Assembly (NCBI GenBank): GCA_903813345.2
Contig: CAIIXF020000010.1
Location: forward strand, 11,785,181-11,849,180
Length of the DNA stretch: 64,000 nt
From: Owenia fusiformis
Lineage: Eukaryota > Annelida > Polychaeta > Sabellida > Oweniidae
Direction of reading: 5' to 3'
Shown here: one piece after another, positions 13,601 through 23,760 of the stretch
How positions within the stretch are numbered: the stretch's first letter is position 1
Layout: each line of letters starts with the position of its first letter
The notes under the pieces: model-generated
The model's input: the letters and a program-made list of their open reading frames with translations, nothing else
Told to the model about the DNA's origin: nothing
Databases searched by the model: none
Position numbers and translations under genes: made by a program

Positions 13601-14244
13601 TCGGTGTGCAACGTAGTATAAACCGTCCCTTAGTCTAGAAGGTCATCATGACCTGATTACAGAACGGTATGGTCGCCATCGAATTTTGAATCAATTCAAA
13701 ATTCTAAATCACATACCCCGTCCGGGAAAGTCCATGAAGTTCGTAAACAGACCATAGAACGTTGTAGCTACGTTCATTCAGTTCGCACACAGTTTAAAAC
13801 CGATTCGGCAACGTTTTGATGATCACCAGAAAATGTTGAGCATGCTCTAAGTGCTGGAGGACCTACTCGTTCTAGTAGTTTCATGAAGTTTGTAAACAGA
13901 TCCCAAATGGTTCTTAGTGGGTTCGTAGTACGTCAAATCCATTCGTGCACAGTTAAAGCCCGTTTTCGAGAACGTAGTGAGAACTAGTTTGGTGTGATAG
14001 TAGGGTTATGGATAGAATACAGCAAGACAAGTTGGCCTTAACAATAGCTTGAACCCATTTGAATAAAATAATAATATCATATTAAACTTACAAGGGGTTG
14101 ATGGCTCTTCTTCATTATTGGTCTCTACTGGGCAATGCCAACCCTTCAGATCAGTTGTCCTTTGCTGTTTTTCTACCTCTTCCTCTATTGTTGACGACAT
14201 GTCATTTGGATTTCTCACAAAAGGGGCTACCCCTGTTAGATTTC
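1296..14244 (-). CDS. multi-C2H2 zinc-finger protein, five coding exons
   Basis: Predicted nuclear, DNA-binding zinc-finger protein; no orthologue recognised. Exons in transcript order are 14244-14092, 10571-10524, 6656-2193, 1966-1904 and 1675-1296. All introns have GT-AG ends in phase 1 (donors GTAAGT, GTAAAT, GTATGT, GTAAGT), and the frame stays open throughout. Starting from the first Met in the first exon (ATG at 14200, protein begins MSSTIEEE) the CDS is 5,064 nt, or 1,687 aa. The frame is open upstream of that Met to the acceptor at 14244, so an earlier start in an unseen exon is possible. The N-terminus is acidic, the centre carries the fingers, and the C-terminus (last two exons) is Asp/Ser/Asn-rich with no fingers. 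The long introns hold several transposons. Structure is inferred; the main exon and finger content are directly visible. Confidence 0.82.
1904..1966 (-). CDS. 63-bp coding exon of the zinc-finger gene
   Basis: On the minus strand the acceptor TTACAG precedes GGTTATACTGAG and the donor ACAG/GTAAGT follows. The exon is 63 nt, phase 1 in and phase 1 out, and encodes about 21 residues (GYTEMSSRVNADGDVVVNV). It keeps the frame between the finger exon and the terminal exon. Being a multiple of three with symmetric phases, it could be skipped without a frameshift. Confidence 0.75.
2193..6656 (-). CDS. main zinc-finger exon (1,488 codons)
   Basis: This large exon holds all the fingers. About fourteen C2H2 or C2H2-like units are visible. 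A cluster of six lies near residues 65-290 of the exon (for example WCNFCKFK...HVATH and FMCKFCNYAG...HNLFQH), then single fingers near 337, 555, 660, 693 and 727, two near 1260-1340, and a last one (YYCSYCQF...HVADEH) near 1461-1485. Linkers are long and not of the TGEKP type, so this is not a KRAB-style array. Residues about 840-890 are acidic Ser/Glu/Asp-rich, followed by a basic patch (PKPRKKKYRK) that could be a nuclear localisation signal. Three PsiKxE sumoylation-type motifs are present (IKQEL, IKSEP, IKQEC), which is common in transcriptional repressors. Residues about 909-1135 are a tandem duplication of an atypical Cys/His module. Any DNA target is unknown. Confidence 0.88.
6657..7120. 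repeat. dispersed repeat fragments in an intron
   Basis: Positions 6763-6858 match, in inverse orientation, one end of the foldback element at 33429-34023 (shared GTATC...ATATGGTGAA and TTTCTCTTAAACCA). Positions about 6870-7085 resemble 39800-39955 (shared ACCATGATCTA and CGTGAAAAGAA) and partly 1735-1800 (shared AAGGGAAAGGA). The open frame at 6739-7080 lies in this repeat and is not supported as a gene. Confidence 0.5.
7300..7400 (-). repeat. hairpin region downstream of the RT fragment
   Basis: On the minus strand GGCTATGGC at about 7375 pairs with GCCATAG near 7330, and a GATCGAAACC motif lies between the arms. CTGATGA follows at about 7316. This is directly 3' of the retroelement coding remnants and may belong to its terminal region. 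The CTGATGA and GAAAC boxes are in an order that does not form a simple hammerhead. Confidence 0.3.
7430..9650 (-). mobile_element. decayed reverse-transcriptase retroelement (Penelope-like type suspected)
   Basis: Read on the minus strand, broken frames line up in the order expected of one reverse-transcriptase polyprotein. 9650-9480 is basic and Arg/Lys-rich (CGRRIKDRIGRRN). 9427-9167 follows. 8559-8131 contains PKLHKDPYESRFIAGS and then FSTLYTSIPHNKL, which looks like RT motif A. 7846-7430 contains VPYLDL, YDKRDDFNF and AYGVYVSQLIRYGRACS. The style resembles RT proteins abundant in cnidarian and lancelet genomes and, less surely, Penelope-like elements. The catalytic Asp-Asp segment falls in a gap between 8131 and 7846 that is shifted or deleted. 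Several frameshifts and stops mean it is dead. It sits inside an intron in the same orientation as the zinc-finger gene. Confidence 0.65.
9653..10108 (-). mobile_element. truncated copy of the 33.4-34.0 kb foldback element
   Basis: The sequence matches 33429-33930 in the opposite orientation. Shared segments include the ACTGATTGGC end, CCTTTCTACCAATTCTTGAG, AATCAACCAAACTTTCC and the terminus TTCACCATATCGATACCACTCC. One terminal arm is missing where it abuts the retroelement. It has no coding capacity. Confidence 0.65.
10402..10443. repeat. degenerate GATGGACAGACA microsatellite
   Basis: A short run of GATA/GACA/GATG units. Similar GGACGGAC runs occur at 13203-13215, 36738-36812 and 43262-43292 and often mark the edges of dispersed repeats in this window. 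Confidence 0.6.
10524..10571 (-). CDS. 48-bp coding exon of the zinc-finger gene
   Basis: The acceptor TTTTACAG precedes ACGAGGGTGTC and the donor is GAGG/GTAAAT. The exon is 48 nt, phase 1 to phase 1, and encodes about 16 residues (EGVKLQIEDVRSLSE). It joins in frame to both the 14092-14244 exon and the main finger exon. A foldback transposon begins only 80 bp upstream of its acceptor, at 10651-11507. Confidence 0.68.
10651..11507. mobile_element. 857-bp foldback element with TA duplication (mariner-type MITE)
   Basis: The ends are inverted repeats that open CAGGGCGTTCATAAAGTTCT and continue with mismatches for about 190 bp, including the inner block GTCGGGGGTAGGCGGAGCAG (10818) matched at about 11320. 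The element is flanked by TA on both sides (10649-10650 and 11508-11509), as expected for Tc1/mariner insertion. The inner ~500 bp shows no transposase. Confidence 0.8.
11510..13420. repeat. intron 1 of the zinc-finger gene filled with old repeats
   Basis: No exon is seen. 11680-12200 contains repeated TGACCTTTGAAGGTCA-type phrases, and 12840-13210 contains two diverged copies of a unit with TTTTTCCACARTAAAAGTGG and GCCATTTTGAA, ending in a GACGGACAGACA run. Similar GCCATTTT-rich repeats lie at 36.8-37.5 and 41.7-43.3 kb. The small open frames here are repeat-derived. Confidence 0.45.
13422..14009. mobile_element. 588-bp inverted-repeat element (MITE)
   Basis: The left end ATAACCCCCCTATCACACC and right end (complement) ATAACCCTACTATCACACC are inverted repeats that continue through AAACTAGTTCT. 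The interior is unusually CpG-rich for the window (GTTCGTAAAC-type phrases) and has no coding frame. It ends about 80 bp before the donor of the first zinc-finger exon, so it is intronic. A target duplication is not clear. Confidence 0.7.
14092..14244 (-). CDS. first recognised coding exon of the zinc-finger gene
   Basis: The acceptor TTTTTCAG is at 14245 and the donor CCTT/GTAAGT at 14092. The exon is 153 nt, phase 1 to phase 1, and its peptide is acidic (MSSTIEEEVEKQQRTTDLKG, then WHCPVETNNEEEPSTP). The Met at 14200-14198 is the first usable start if the upstream exon is non-coding. Fifteen open codons precede it. Confidence 0.7.
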
Positions 14245-17200
14245 CTGAAAAATTCAATGTGTAAAGATGAATTGTTCATAAAAATAACATGAATTAATCC
14301 AATTTTTGCTGAGTTAAAAGCACCAATGACGGAATGGGATCGTGTATCTAAATAAATGTAAATTAGGTAAAAGGTTCCCAGTTGATCCTTTTCAAAACAC
14401 AGTGAGTTCATGGCACCTTTGAGAAAGAAAAGTATGATGCAACAAGTGAGATAAAGACAGCATTTAAGTAATATTTGTTAGATTCAAACAATGGCCCTAG
14501 TCTTGCTTCAATCCCTGGACCCTCTTTATCTACTTCACCACCATGGGAAGGTATGAGCAGTATGAAGGGGGAGGGGGCACATGGGTTTGTAGCTAGACTA
14601 CTTTGGCCATCTCAATCTCAAGTATACTTGGCAAATCAATGTAGCTTTGGATAAGCTTTAATATGATATATGACACATACTATGACGACACTGGTATATG
14701 TCTGCCTAGGGGGGGCCATACTTTCGGGACACCCTGTATATTACACCAGAACAGCACTATTCACCTTTCCAAAAAGTAAAGAAAATTGAGTATTTTTGCT
14801 GAGCTGATTGGCCACAAATGAGTGCAATCAATGATAAAATGGTTTTGATGATTTAGTATACAGTAAAACCTGTGAATAGAGAACATTTTTTTGCTGAGAA
14901 AAAATGTTCACTGTTAGTAGGTGTTTATGGTGTTAAAACTGTATCAAAATTAGACATCTTTTATTTATGTAATCCGTGTGACTTCATACACAGTTTGCTC
15001 GAATTTGCACACTGTATGTTGGTAAAATCACACTTGTATATGCGTATTTGTATATGCACTGTTTAATATTGACATCGAACAGAGTACACAAGTGGAACAA
15101 ATGGTTATACGGCTCACACAACATTTTTCTTTTCACAATCCATGATGTGAAGATCACACACCTTGATGTTACATAAACTGGTTTCTAGAGAATTTCGAGA
15201 TTTAGTTCTCGATTTTTTGAAATCTTATGACTTTTGACTTTCTATGGAGGACACAGTAGGAAACACAAAACCAATTGATCCTTCCGCTGAACATTTTTGA
15301 CCTTTTAGACCTCCCTCCATCTGTCAAAATTAGAATGACAATTTTGACATTTTCTATAGATGGCGTTTTCAACAGGGGAGATCTTTTGATTTTCGTTGGG
15401 AGTTTTAATTCAAACTTTTTTCACTGGCAGAGGATGTACATGTACTTGGGTATGATGGCATGATAGCAAAACATGGCCACAAATCTTAATTTTCTCTAAA
15501 AGACAGATCATTTGTATGGGAAAACGCATGTTATATAGCATTTAGTTGTGTTATCCCGTAATGTAGAAATCAGGATGTAAATGTCAAGTGACTTCAAATC
15601 TCGCACCCTCATTCGAAAACTGGATGAAATGTCTTTAACGTCTGACATTAGTAACTGGCTGTAAATTCTAAGTTAGCGATCCAGAAGATGTGAACTAATA
15701 CACTGATCACTTTATGTGTGTTTTGGAATTTTTGGTGAGGTAATAAGACCAAAACCTGCAATTCAAATTGTGATGTGGAAAAATGGCGGACATATAATTT
15801 CAAATTTTATGATTACAACATGACCCGTTATACATGCAGGAGTTTATCTTTAATAGAAGCCCACGATACAGTGGCCTTAGAAGAAGATAATAAACAAGTA
15901 TTTTTTTAATCTCGGAATTGACCAATAGCTAAGAAAGAGGACACAAACCCATTTTCTTTAATGTAACTCGTCTGACATTTATTGTTGTACTTTTAGGAAT
16001 TATGATTGTATGTATGTAATTTTTGATTTATAACTCAAATACCAGTGGATGGATTTACTTCAAATTTTATATACTGATGCCTAGAGATAAAGGAGCTCTG
16101 CTTGAGACGAAATTTTCAAAGAGGCTGCTATTTATTGAAAACTCCGCCATTTTTCATTAAACATGTAATCCTTGGGGACTCAATTGTGCTTTCCTATGTT
16201 TCGTTTATAACCGACAGGATTCTAGGACAGAAAAACCAAAATGGCCACATTTTTATACCTATAATGCCCAAACACTAATCCGTTCGACATTTTCAAACAA
16301 CGAATTATCCTTGAAAATTTGAATCCATCAATTTGTTTACCTAGAATCGCATTGACAAAATAAGTGGGATGCCCACCAATCTGCCTATATATGCACCCAC
16401 CAAGAGCTTATTTAATACCTGGGGCTAAAGTTGTGTACCAAACAAAACGACATGACATCCGGGGCTTCATATGATCTGCATTATACAATGGTGTATAGAT
16501 TTATTTGGTTGATAGAACAGTAAACGATAAAAGGCAGAACACCGAATACATTGAAATTGAGAACGAGTAACATTCCGGGTATTACATTCACCCTTGCACC
16601 CACCCACCTGTCCGAAAACAGATAACAGACTTAGCCTTAGACTTAGCTCAACAAGAATGATCGGTCTTGAGACGCACCATGTTGTAAATTAAGTTTAGCT
16701 ATGTTACAGTTCTACTTTGTATCCCAAGTTATTGGCTGGACAACATTGGACTAAGCTTAGATGCTGATAAGCTGTACAGCAATCTAAATTTCATTTGGAG
16801 TCCAGCTTCACTGAAATATATAACAACATGACTTACATGATGATGATGTGCAGTCACTTAGATTCCTATGGCATAAATTCTTCATAATTCTAGGCTAAAT
16901 ATGATTCATTTTCACTTTCGTTTTGTCAATTTTGACCTGGATTTTCTATCATGTTCTTTCAATTTCTTACGGCAAGGTCCAATCTGATACATCTAGGCTA
17001 TCTTGATCATGATTCAAGGAGACATTATCTCTTCCGGGAATACCTTGATTACCAGCTACAAATATCCAGTGTAAGTTAGTCTAACTTGTAAACTAATAAA
17101 TATCTTCTTACTTCTTGGCCTAGTTTTTACTCCTTCGAATCCCCCTAGCGGGCATAAGAAGAAGTAGATCAAATTCCATAACACGAAACAAGAACATTAA

Positions 17201-17264
17201 TTAGCATATAGCGGGTTTGCAGCTGTATTTTGAAACTAGCCGTACCAGCGCAGTAGTTGACCTT
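14245..17264. other. upstream of the first coding exon, no gene seen
   Basis: There is no supported exon. 16020-16170 matches 61195-61300 (shared AACTCAAATACCAGTGGATG and AAAGGAGCTCTG) and belongs to a dispersed repeat family. Otherwise the sequence is AT-rich with short unsupported open frames. Confidence 0.4.
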
Positions 17265-17352
17265 ACCTTTATCATGCCCAAACGTTGAACAATGCAGCCA
17301 AATACGAGCGAAACTGTTCCGCGAATTCGATGCGCCATTTTTCGGATGCGTA
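17265..17352 (-). promoter_or_regulatory. possible 5' UTR exon and promoter of the zinc-finger gene
   Basis: On the minus strand a GC-richer stretch containing AAAATGGCGC (YY1-like) leads into a good donor AAAG/GTAAGG at 17265. CpG density across about 17280-17480 is higher than in surrounding DNA, with CACGTG and TGACGTCA-type boxes nearby (17370-17390). If spliced to the 14244 exon, the ATG in this exon would open a short upstream frame of about 26 codons that ends before the MSST start. This is inference; the first exon could lie elsewhere. Confidence 0.3.
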
Positions 17353-17439
17353 AAATTCGTGACGTCACTAAGCCAAGTCACGTGATAAATCTCCCCACCG
17401 CAATCCGGGGGGTTTACCGTGATCACCCGCGTAGGGTTA

Positions 17440-18140
17440 TTCCGTGCCGGGACTATAGGATTTAGCGAGTCTCCGGGGGGGGGGGGGGGGGTACTGGTCA
17501 AATTTTTGTAAAGGGGGGTGCCGCTGAGACTCAAAATATCTACCCACATCTAGGGATTTTTTTTTCTCTAAAAATGGGCCCACATCTCAGGGGCGGATCT
17601 CGGAACCAACAGGGGGGGGGGGTAAATTTCAGGTCAGAGAAAAAAACTTCGTCGCTTGCACGGAAAGAAATTTGGGCCCCTAATAAAACGGCCCAAAATT
17701 TGAGGCCCATTTTCTTCCAAATTTGACCTGAAATTAAAGAATAAGGGCTCAAAGGCTCGGTAATGACCAAAAAGGCCCACTTTTTGGGGCGGCCTTAAGT
17801 TTAAGCCTTTTATGGTTGGGACAAATTTTTAGGCCCGCCAGTGCATCTTAAGAGGGTTTTTCTTTTGAAAAAATACCCACTTCAAGGTTATTTTTTTAAA
17901 ACAAGACCGACCCACTTCCGTCGATATTTTTCAAGAACAGTAAGCCTACCTAGTTTTAGGATTTTTCAAAAAGTAGACCCAGTTCTAAAGATTTTTTTCA
18001 TCGATGGAACCCGATTTAGGTTTTTTTTTCAAAATGGGACCCACATCTAGGATTTTTCCGCCGAAAAAGTGACCCACTTTAGCGGCACGTCCCCATATAG
18101 CTAACATATCAGAGTTCACTCCCCCCCCCCCCCTGAGTGA
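17440..18140. repeat. G/C-tract-bounded dispersed repeat
   Basis: The segment is bounded by long poly-G (17476-17490) and poly-C (18121-18133) runs with related edge phrases (GAGTCTC and GAGTGAGTCCC in opposite sense). Inside are repeated phrases of the type GGACCCACATCTAGGATTTTT in both orientations. The open frames at 17540-18173 are products of this repeat, not genes. Confidence 0.5.
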
Positions 18141-18326
18141 GTCCCACAGTCTATCGTTATTTGGTCTTATCATGGGCTTTCAACAGATATCTCTAGGCCT
18201 ATTAGGGATTAACTTTAAAATTATGTTGATTGTTTGTTGTTTATCCCTACTCAGCAGCTTGTAATCACAGTAGCCTAAACTAGCAATCTACGATAATCGG
18301 ACTATAATCAAAAGTGCTAAAACACT

Positions 18327-18598
18327 CATGGGCGTAGCCAGGGGGGTGCGATGGGTGCGATCGCACCCCCCCCCCCCCCCCATAACCATTGGATAGAGGA
18401 AGAACAGAGCTTTAAAATGCTTTTTATTTGAAGCTTCTAGCTCAATTTTGAAGGACGTTGCATCAATTTTTGTAAAATTCAAAAGAAATCTTAATTTTTT
18501 GTGTTGCTTATGCCAAAATCGCACCCCCCCCCTGACCGAAAACTGAAATTTTTTCGGCGATCGCACCCCCCCTGACTGAAAGCTGGCTACGCCCCTGA
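18327..18598. mobile_element. GGGCGTAGCCAG foldback element
   Basis: The ends TCATGGGCGTAGCCAG and (complement) TCAGGGGCGTAGCCAG are inverted repeats, followed by C/G homopolymers and GCGATCGCACCCCCC in both arms. Related copies are at about 44905-45075, 31105-31260 and 60230-60400. There is no coding capacity. Confidence 0.7.
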
Positions 18599-18904
18599 CA
18601 CTGTATGTTTACATTAAAGTAATCTGTAATTAATAGACTTCAAGATGTCCCTAGTCCTACTAGCGGGCTAGTGGGATATCATCATGGCCATTGGAAAAGG
18701 CTAGTAATTAACTGTAATCTATATACTACTTGGAGGAGTAGTTCCTTGAACTACTGCACAATCGGCATGAACTTGATGTAAGACCACACGAAATTTAGTG
18801 TATTATATGTATAATATAATATAATATAATATAAATATATATATAAGTGCATATATATAAATTAATATATATATATAATATATATATTATATTCTTGTAA
18901 ATGT

Positions 18905-19465
18905 ATATGCATGTGTTTATTTATATATTTGTCTCCTCTGGTCCCCAGTCCCCAGTCCCCAGTCCCCAGTAGCTATATATATATTTATATCGGTCTCCAG
19001 TCCCTCCTTTATATATGTTTGTATATATGCATATATATGTATCTATTTATATATTATACATGTACTTATTTATATATCTGTCTCCTCTGGTCCCCAGTCC
19101 CCAGTAGCTATATATATATTTATATCAGTCTCCAGTCCCTCCTTTATATATGTTTGTATATATGCATATATATGTATCTATTTATATATTAGTCTCCTCT
19201 GGTCCCCAGTCCCCAGTCCCCAGTGAGCTATATATATATTTATATCGGTCTCCAGTCCCTCCTTTATATATGTTTGTGCATATGCATTTACATGTATTTA
19301 TTTATATATTAGTCTCCTCTTGTCCCCAGTCCCCAGTGAGCTATATATATATTTATATCGGTCTCCAGTCCCTCCTTTATATATGTTTGTGTATATGCAT
19401 ATCCATGCATCTATTTATATATTAGTCTCCTCTGGTCCCCAGTCCCCAGTCCCCAGTTACTATAT
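18905..19465. repeat. minisatellite, ~115-bp unit (left palindrome arm)
   Basis: Units start with GTCTCCTCTGGTCC at about 18930, 19079, 19191, 19311 and 19424, with variable numbers of CCCCAGT repeats inside. The open frames translated here are repetitive YIYI/SPVPS peptides and are artefacts. Confidence 0.8.
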
Positions 19466-19504
19466 ATATAGGAGAGGTTTTTTTGAAAAGCAATTTTGAC
19501 TTAA

Positions 19505-19870
19505 AGCCCCCCATGCCCCATCGAGTCCCACGAGGTCCCATGAAGTCCCACGTGGGACTCGGTGGGACTCGATGGGGCAAGATGGGGCAAAATCCCACGG
19601 AGTCCCATGGAGACCCATCGAGAATGAACATGTTCATTCTTTCCATGGGGCATCATGGGATTTTCGATCATATGACGTGTTGTGTGAAGCCCGACATACA
19701 CCAATGGGGCACGGTGTGATTTGATGGGACTCCATGGGGCTTGATGGGACTCCATGGGGCACGATGGGGCAAAGTCATCAAGGTCCCATGGGACTCCGTG
19801 GGATTCGATGGGGCAAATTGGGACTCGATGGGGCAAGATGGGACTCGATGGGGCAAGTGGGATTTTGCCC
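19505..19870. repeat. GATGGGGC / GGGACTC minisatellite in the palindrome loop
   Basis: A degenerate array of short units such as CATGGGACTCGATGGGGCAAG occurs in both orientations, with GGTCCCATG and CATGGGACC phrases. It is unlike the arm repeats. All reading frames here give low-complexity peptides. Confidence 0.7.
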
Positions 19871-20208
19871 CATTGGTGTATACCAGGCTCAATTGAATTT
19901 GATAACTTTATTTAACAAAAATTGATATGTTTCTTAAAGTTTAACAAAAAAAACTCTCCTATATATATAGTAACTGGGGACTGGGGACTGGGGACCAGAG
20001 GAGACTAATATATAAATAGATGCATGTATATGCATATACACAAACATATATAAAGGAGGGACTGGAGACCGATATAAGTATATATATAACTACTGGGGAC
20101 TGGGGACCAGAGGAGACAAATATATAAATAAATACATGTAAATGCATATGCACAAACATATAAAGGAGGGACTGGAGACCGATATAAATATATATATATA
20201 TATTTATA

Positions 20209-20720
20209 CCACTCTAAGTCCAATTACAGTTGTATAACATGGGTCTATAACAACGATATACAGTGGAGAGTGGTATATCGTCATCGTATACAACTCCTCC
20301 GTATACACTCCAGCGTATACCACTGTAGAAATGCATTCTGGGAACTAATGAATAAAAAAATCATGAAAATGTTCATGATTTCCTAGAATCAAGTGACGTC
20401 ATGAATGGTTCAGGTGTAAAAGGGAATGAGGTCCTATCAAATTATGGTCCTACTCTCCATTGATTTATATGGTGACCTAAATACAACTCTCTCCCTCATT
20501 ATCTTATACACAATCAGGGCCAGTAAGGGCCGTTAAGAAAGGGGACCATAATCCCTGGGGGACCATCATTTCTTTCACACCGGCATGATTTGCTAGAATC
20601 AAGCCACGTCATCAATGGTTCGAGATCAACATCAGCATTATTGAGTTGGCTATGGGATATTTTTATGGTTTTTAATTGTTATGATTGTGTTCGAATCAAC
20701 TGTAATTGAACTTAGAGTGG
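20209..20720. mobile_element. 512-bp inverted-repeat element nested in the palindrome arm
   Basis: The left end CCACTCTAAGTCCAATTACA and the right end complement CCACTCTAAGTTCAATTACA are inverted repeats. It interrupts the right arm of the giant palindrome, so it is younger. No coding frame and no clear target duplication are seen. Confidence 0.7.
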
Positions 20721-20731
20721 CATAATAAGAT

Positions 20732-20876
20732 TATATTATGGTTCATTCTGTATATCGTGCATTTTATACTCTCGTGAGAATATAATATATTCACTCGTTC
20801 GCTACGCTCACTTGTGAATATATCATATACTCACTCGAGTATAAACACGATATACAGAAAGAACCATTATATAACC
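20732..20876. mobile_element. ~145-bp hairpin element
   Basis: The arms TATGGTTCATTCTGTATATCGTG and, near 20855, the complement of the same string (CACGATATACAGAAAGAACCAT) face each other with further pairing inside (ACTCGTTCG, CACTCGAG). It lies directly beside the 20209-20720 element. It is non-coding. Confidence 0.6.
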
Positions 20877-21139
20877 TCATAATATATAACTACTGGGGAC
20901 TGGGGACTGGGGACTAGAGGAGACAAATACATAAATAAATATATGCATATACACATTTACAAGAATATAATACATAACTATATATAATATATACTTTTAT
21001 ATTATTTTATATTATATATATAATGCGCCATTTAATAATATTATAACTATATATATACATTTGTAATATATACTTTTATATTATATTATACATATAATAC
21101 ACTAAATTTCGTGTGGTCTTACACCAAGTTCATGCCGCA

Positions 21140-23760
21140 CAATCTCATCAGATGTTATCAGAGTCATAATATTTAATAATGTAATTTTGATATTATATTT
21201 CCTCTTACTCTACACATTTTATTGTTGCACCTGAAGAGACCTTTAATCATTTTCATTAAATCACTTTATTTTCTCAATTATGTACAAGATCATACTTTAC
21301 AAAATAACATGTACACTTTTTATAATATTTAACAAATCATTCTAAATACCATTATGTGGCACATAATACTCCCTCTTGGTGGTCATAGCCACTAAAACCT
21401 GTAAATATGTTACATTTTTTCAATAAATAAAAAAAAGTTAAGTTTGAAAATATGTTTTTTTCATTCATTTTTATTATTTGGCATGGCTTCAAAGTTATTT
21501 TAGAGATTTTAAAAAAACAAAATTGAAAAAAGTTGTCAGCTTTTCATTTTTCAAATATTCAAATTTCCCGCCATTTTTCAAATAAAAGTTGAAATTTTTT
21601 TAATCATCAGAGCATTATTTTTAACACCAATGCAAAGATTGACCAAAGGACACACTATTTCAATAAGTTGTTAATGAAATTTCATATCTATTAATGTGCC
21701 ACTTCAATGTGTTAGCATATCAAAAATATTTGAAACCTAAGTGACCTCATCGTTATATCATGGGCTCTCTTGAAAGCCCATGGTTATATACGGTAACATG
21801 AATTTTTTTCCACGTTAATCTTAAGTTAAAAAATAAACCAATGTTGATTGTCTAACCAGCTTAAAAGAATGAATATATTATGTTTTAAATTTTATTGTAG
21901 TATTGTACCATTGATGTCTACGAGAACTAAAATTTTGAAATGCATTTTTCTCTGAATCATTTTCATTTTCGCTTATTTATGAATCAATTGTCTTAATTTT
22001 TCGGCAGAAACACGTCAGGATGAATGCCATAGCCGTAGGGACCGGGGGTTCGATGGTTTCGGACGAACCCCCGGTCAGGGTTTTCCAAAAAAATATTTGT
22101 GGAAAACCAGAAACATTAAATTCAATTTATATGACCAGTAAATAAAACATGATAAAGCTGTACACTTCTCTCCAAAAGATTGGCAACCTTAGGCACGGGT
22201 TGGGATTGTCTAATTTTGGGAAGACCCCGGATCATCATGACATTATGTAAAGAAATAACAATAATTTCGCACAACTAAAAACTGCTTCATATCCGGTGAA
22301 ATAAACCAACTGTCTTCAAACTAACAAATTGATTCAGTTTTGCAATATTTCGACTTATTCTTTAAATCTTTTTGAAGCAACTGAAAATCCTCGGTTGATT
22401 GCTGTAAATTATTGACGGATTTTTGTTTTATGTTAGCATTTATGAAACAGATTAATGACATGTTGCCATTGCACTCTAGACAATAACGGCCAGAATAGAG
22501 TGCAATGGCAACGTGTCATGAATCTGTTTCATAAATAATCATAAATAATCATAAAACGTATTTACTGAAAACAGAAGACAGTAATTGCAAATTAAAAAAT
22601 ATTTTAAATTAGCCAATAAAATGGCAACATGACAAATACGGCCAGAATAGAGTGCAATGGCAACGTGTCATGAATCTGTTTCATAAATACATAAAAATAA
22701 TTTACTGAAAACAGAATTAAGTAATTGCAAATTACAAAATATTTTCAAATCAACCAAAATTAAGCAAAACGACAGTAATGACCATAATAAGTGCTTATAG
22801 ATATAAAGATGCAATATGTGCCATTAAGCGCCCGCCCCCCCCCCCCCCCCCCCTTCTGACATTACATAGCACATTCCGGACGCATCCTCAAATAGACGAT
22901 TCTCTGATTTATTTCAGATGAATATTCAAACCGGTGCCAAGTCACGAATTGGGTGTTTCTTTTGAGGGGTGTCTTCTTACTCACGTCGAGAGCTACCATG
23001 TTAGATTTTGAAAGTAAGTACATGTAGCTCTCGACGGGAGTAAGTGTCTTCCAGTTATGGCGATTGAGAAATGCAGACATACAACACTGCCATCTTTCTT
23101 TTTCAGTATAAAACTTATTTACAACTATCCAACTATCGATATTTTTAATAGGCAAGGTCTCACATATTGTATTATTGTGATGTTGAATATTATACAAATA
23201 GTGACTGCCACCATGGACTTCTAATCACTTATTTGAAGTCCATTGTTACACAAGGGAATAACTACCCTGCGTGCAGAGTCTAGTTAAACTACAGACGAAG
23301 CTCTCTTTAAGAAGTGAAGTCAAACGAATGCAAAGGGTAGGGAATAACAAATCAATTTCAAATAAATAATATTAGAAGTCCATGGTGTAACTTGTGATTT
23401 ATGAATCCAGGTGCAAATCATCATTTTTGATGAGAAATTACGAGAAATTAAACATCTTGAAGATTTGAGCACGTATAGACTATTGAAATGGGAATTGCCG
23501 TTTTTATCAGTCAATAGAGAGCTTTCGATAAAAGTTTTTTCGAAAACGTATACGTAAATTTGTACTATCAAATAAAATATTTAGATATAGATATAAGATA
23601 TATATATAAGATAAGATATTTTTGCAATTACTTTGCTACCAGAGAAGCTTTTTTTCATTCTGACTTCAGTTTTACATAGGTTAATCTAATACCTTTCAGA
23701 ATATGTATGCATTATTTATCATGAATGCAGGGAAATATGTGTAAACATAATCATAAGGGG
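21140..23760. other. intergenic, with a hairpin and duplicated segment
   Basis: No gene is supported. 22439-22536 is a hairpin with ~40-bp arms (TTATGAAACAG...GTTGCCATTGCACTCTA). Its right arm plus downstream DNA is repeated in tandem at about 22637-22745. The minus-strand frame at 22862-23197 spans an internal inverted repeat (CTTACTC...GTCGAGAGCTAC) and cannot be supported as a gene. GTGCAGAGTCTAGTTA at about 23270 recurs at 46195. Confidence 0.4.

Larger units (their letters stand above)
18763..21137. mobile_element. 2.4-kb giant palindrome with tandem-repeat arms (Foldback/Galileo-like)
   Basis: The ends are inverted: CGGCATGAACTTG(A/G)TGTAAG at 18763 and its complement ending at 21137, both followed by ACCACACGAAATTTAGTGTA and TA-rich DNA. 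The left arm (18905-19465) holds about five units of 113-148 bp built from GTCTCCTCTGGTCCCCAGT and CGGTCTCCAGTCCCTCC. The right arm (19965-20205 and 20885-20960) holds the same units inverted. The centre (19470-19955) is a loop with a separate GATGGGGC minisatellite. Two smaller elements interrupt the right arm. Confidence 0.7.

Noticed and set aside
18911-19892. Overlapping open frames of 74-111 codons on both strands
   Set aside because: All arise from the minisatellite units of the palindrome; the peptides are repetitive and have no splice or start context.
22862-23197. 111-codon minus-strand frame with Cys and Trp residues
   Set aside because: The frame crosses an internal inverted repeat, has no splice context, and its peptide is not recognisable. 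It is probably chance or transposon-derived.
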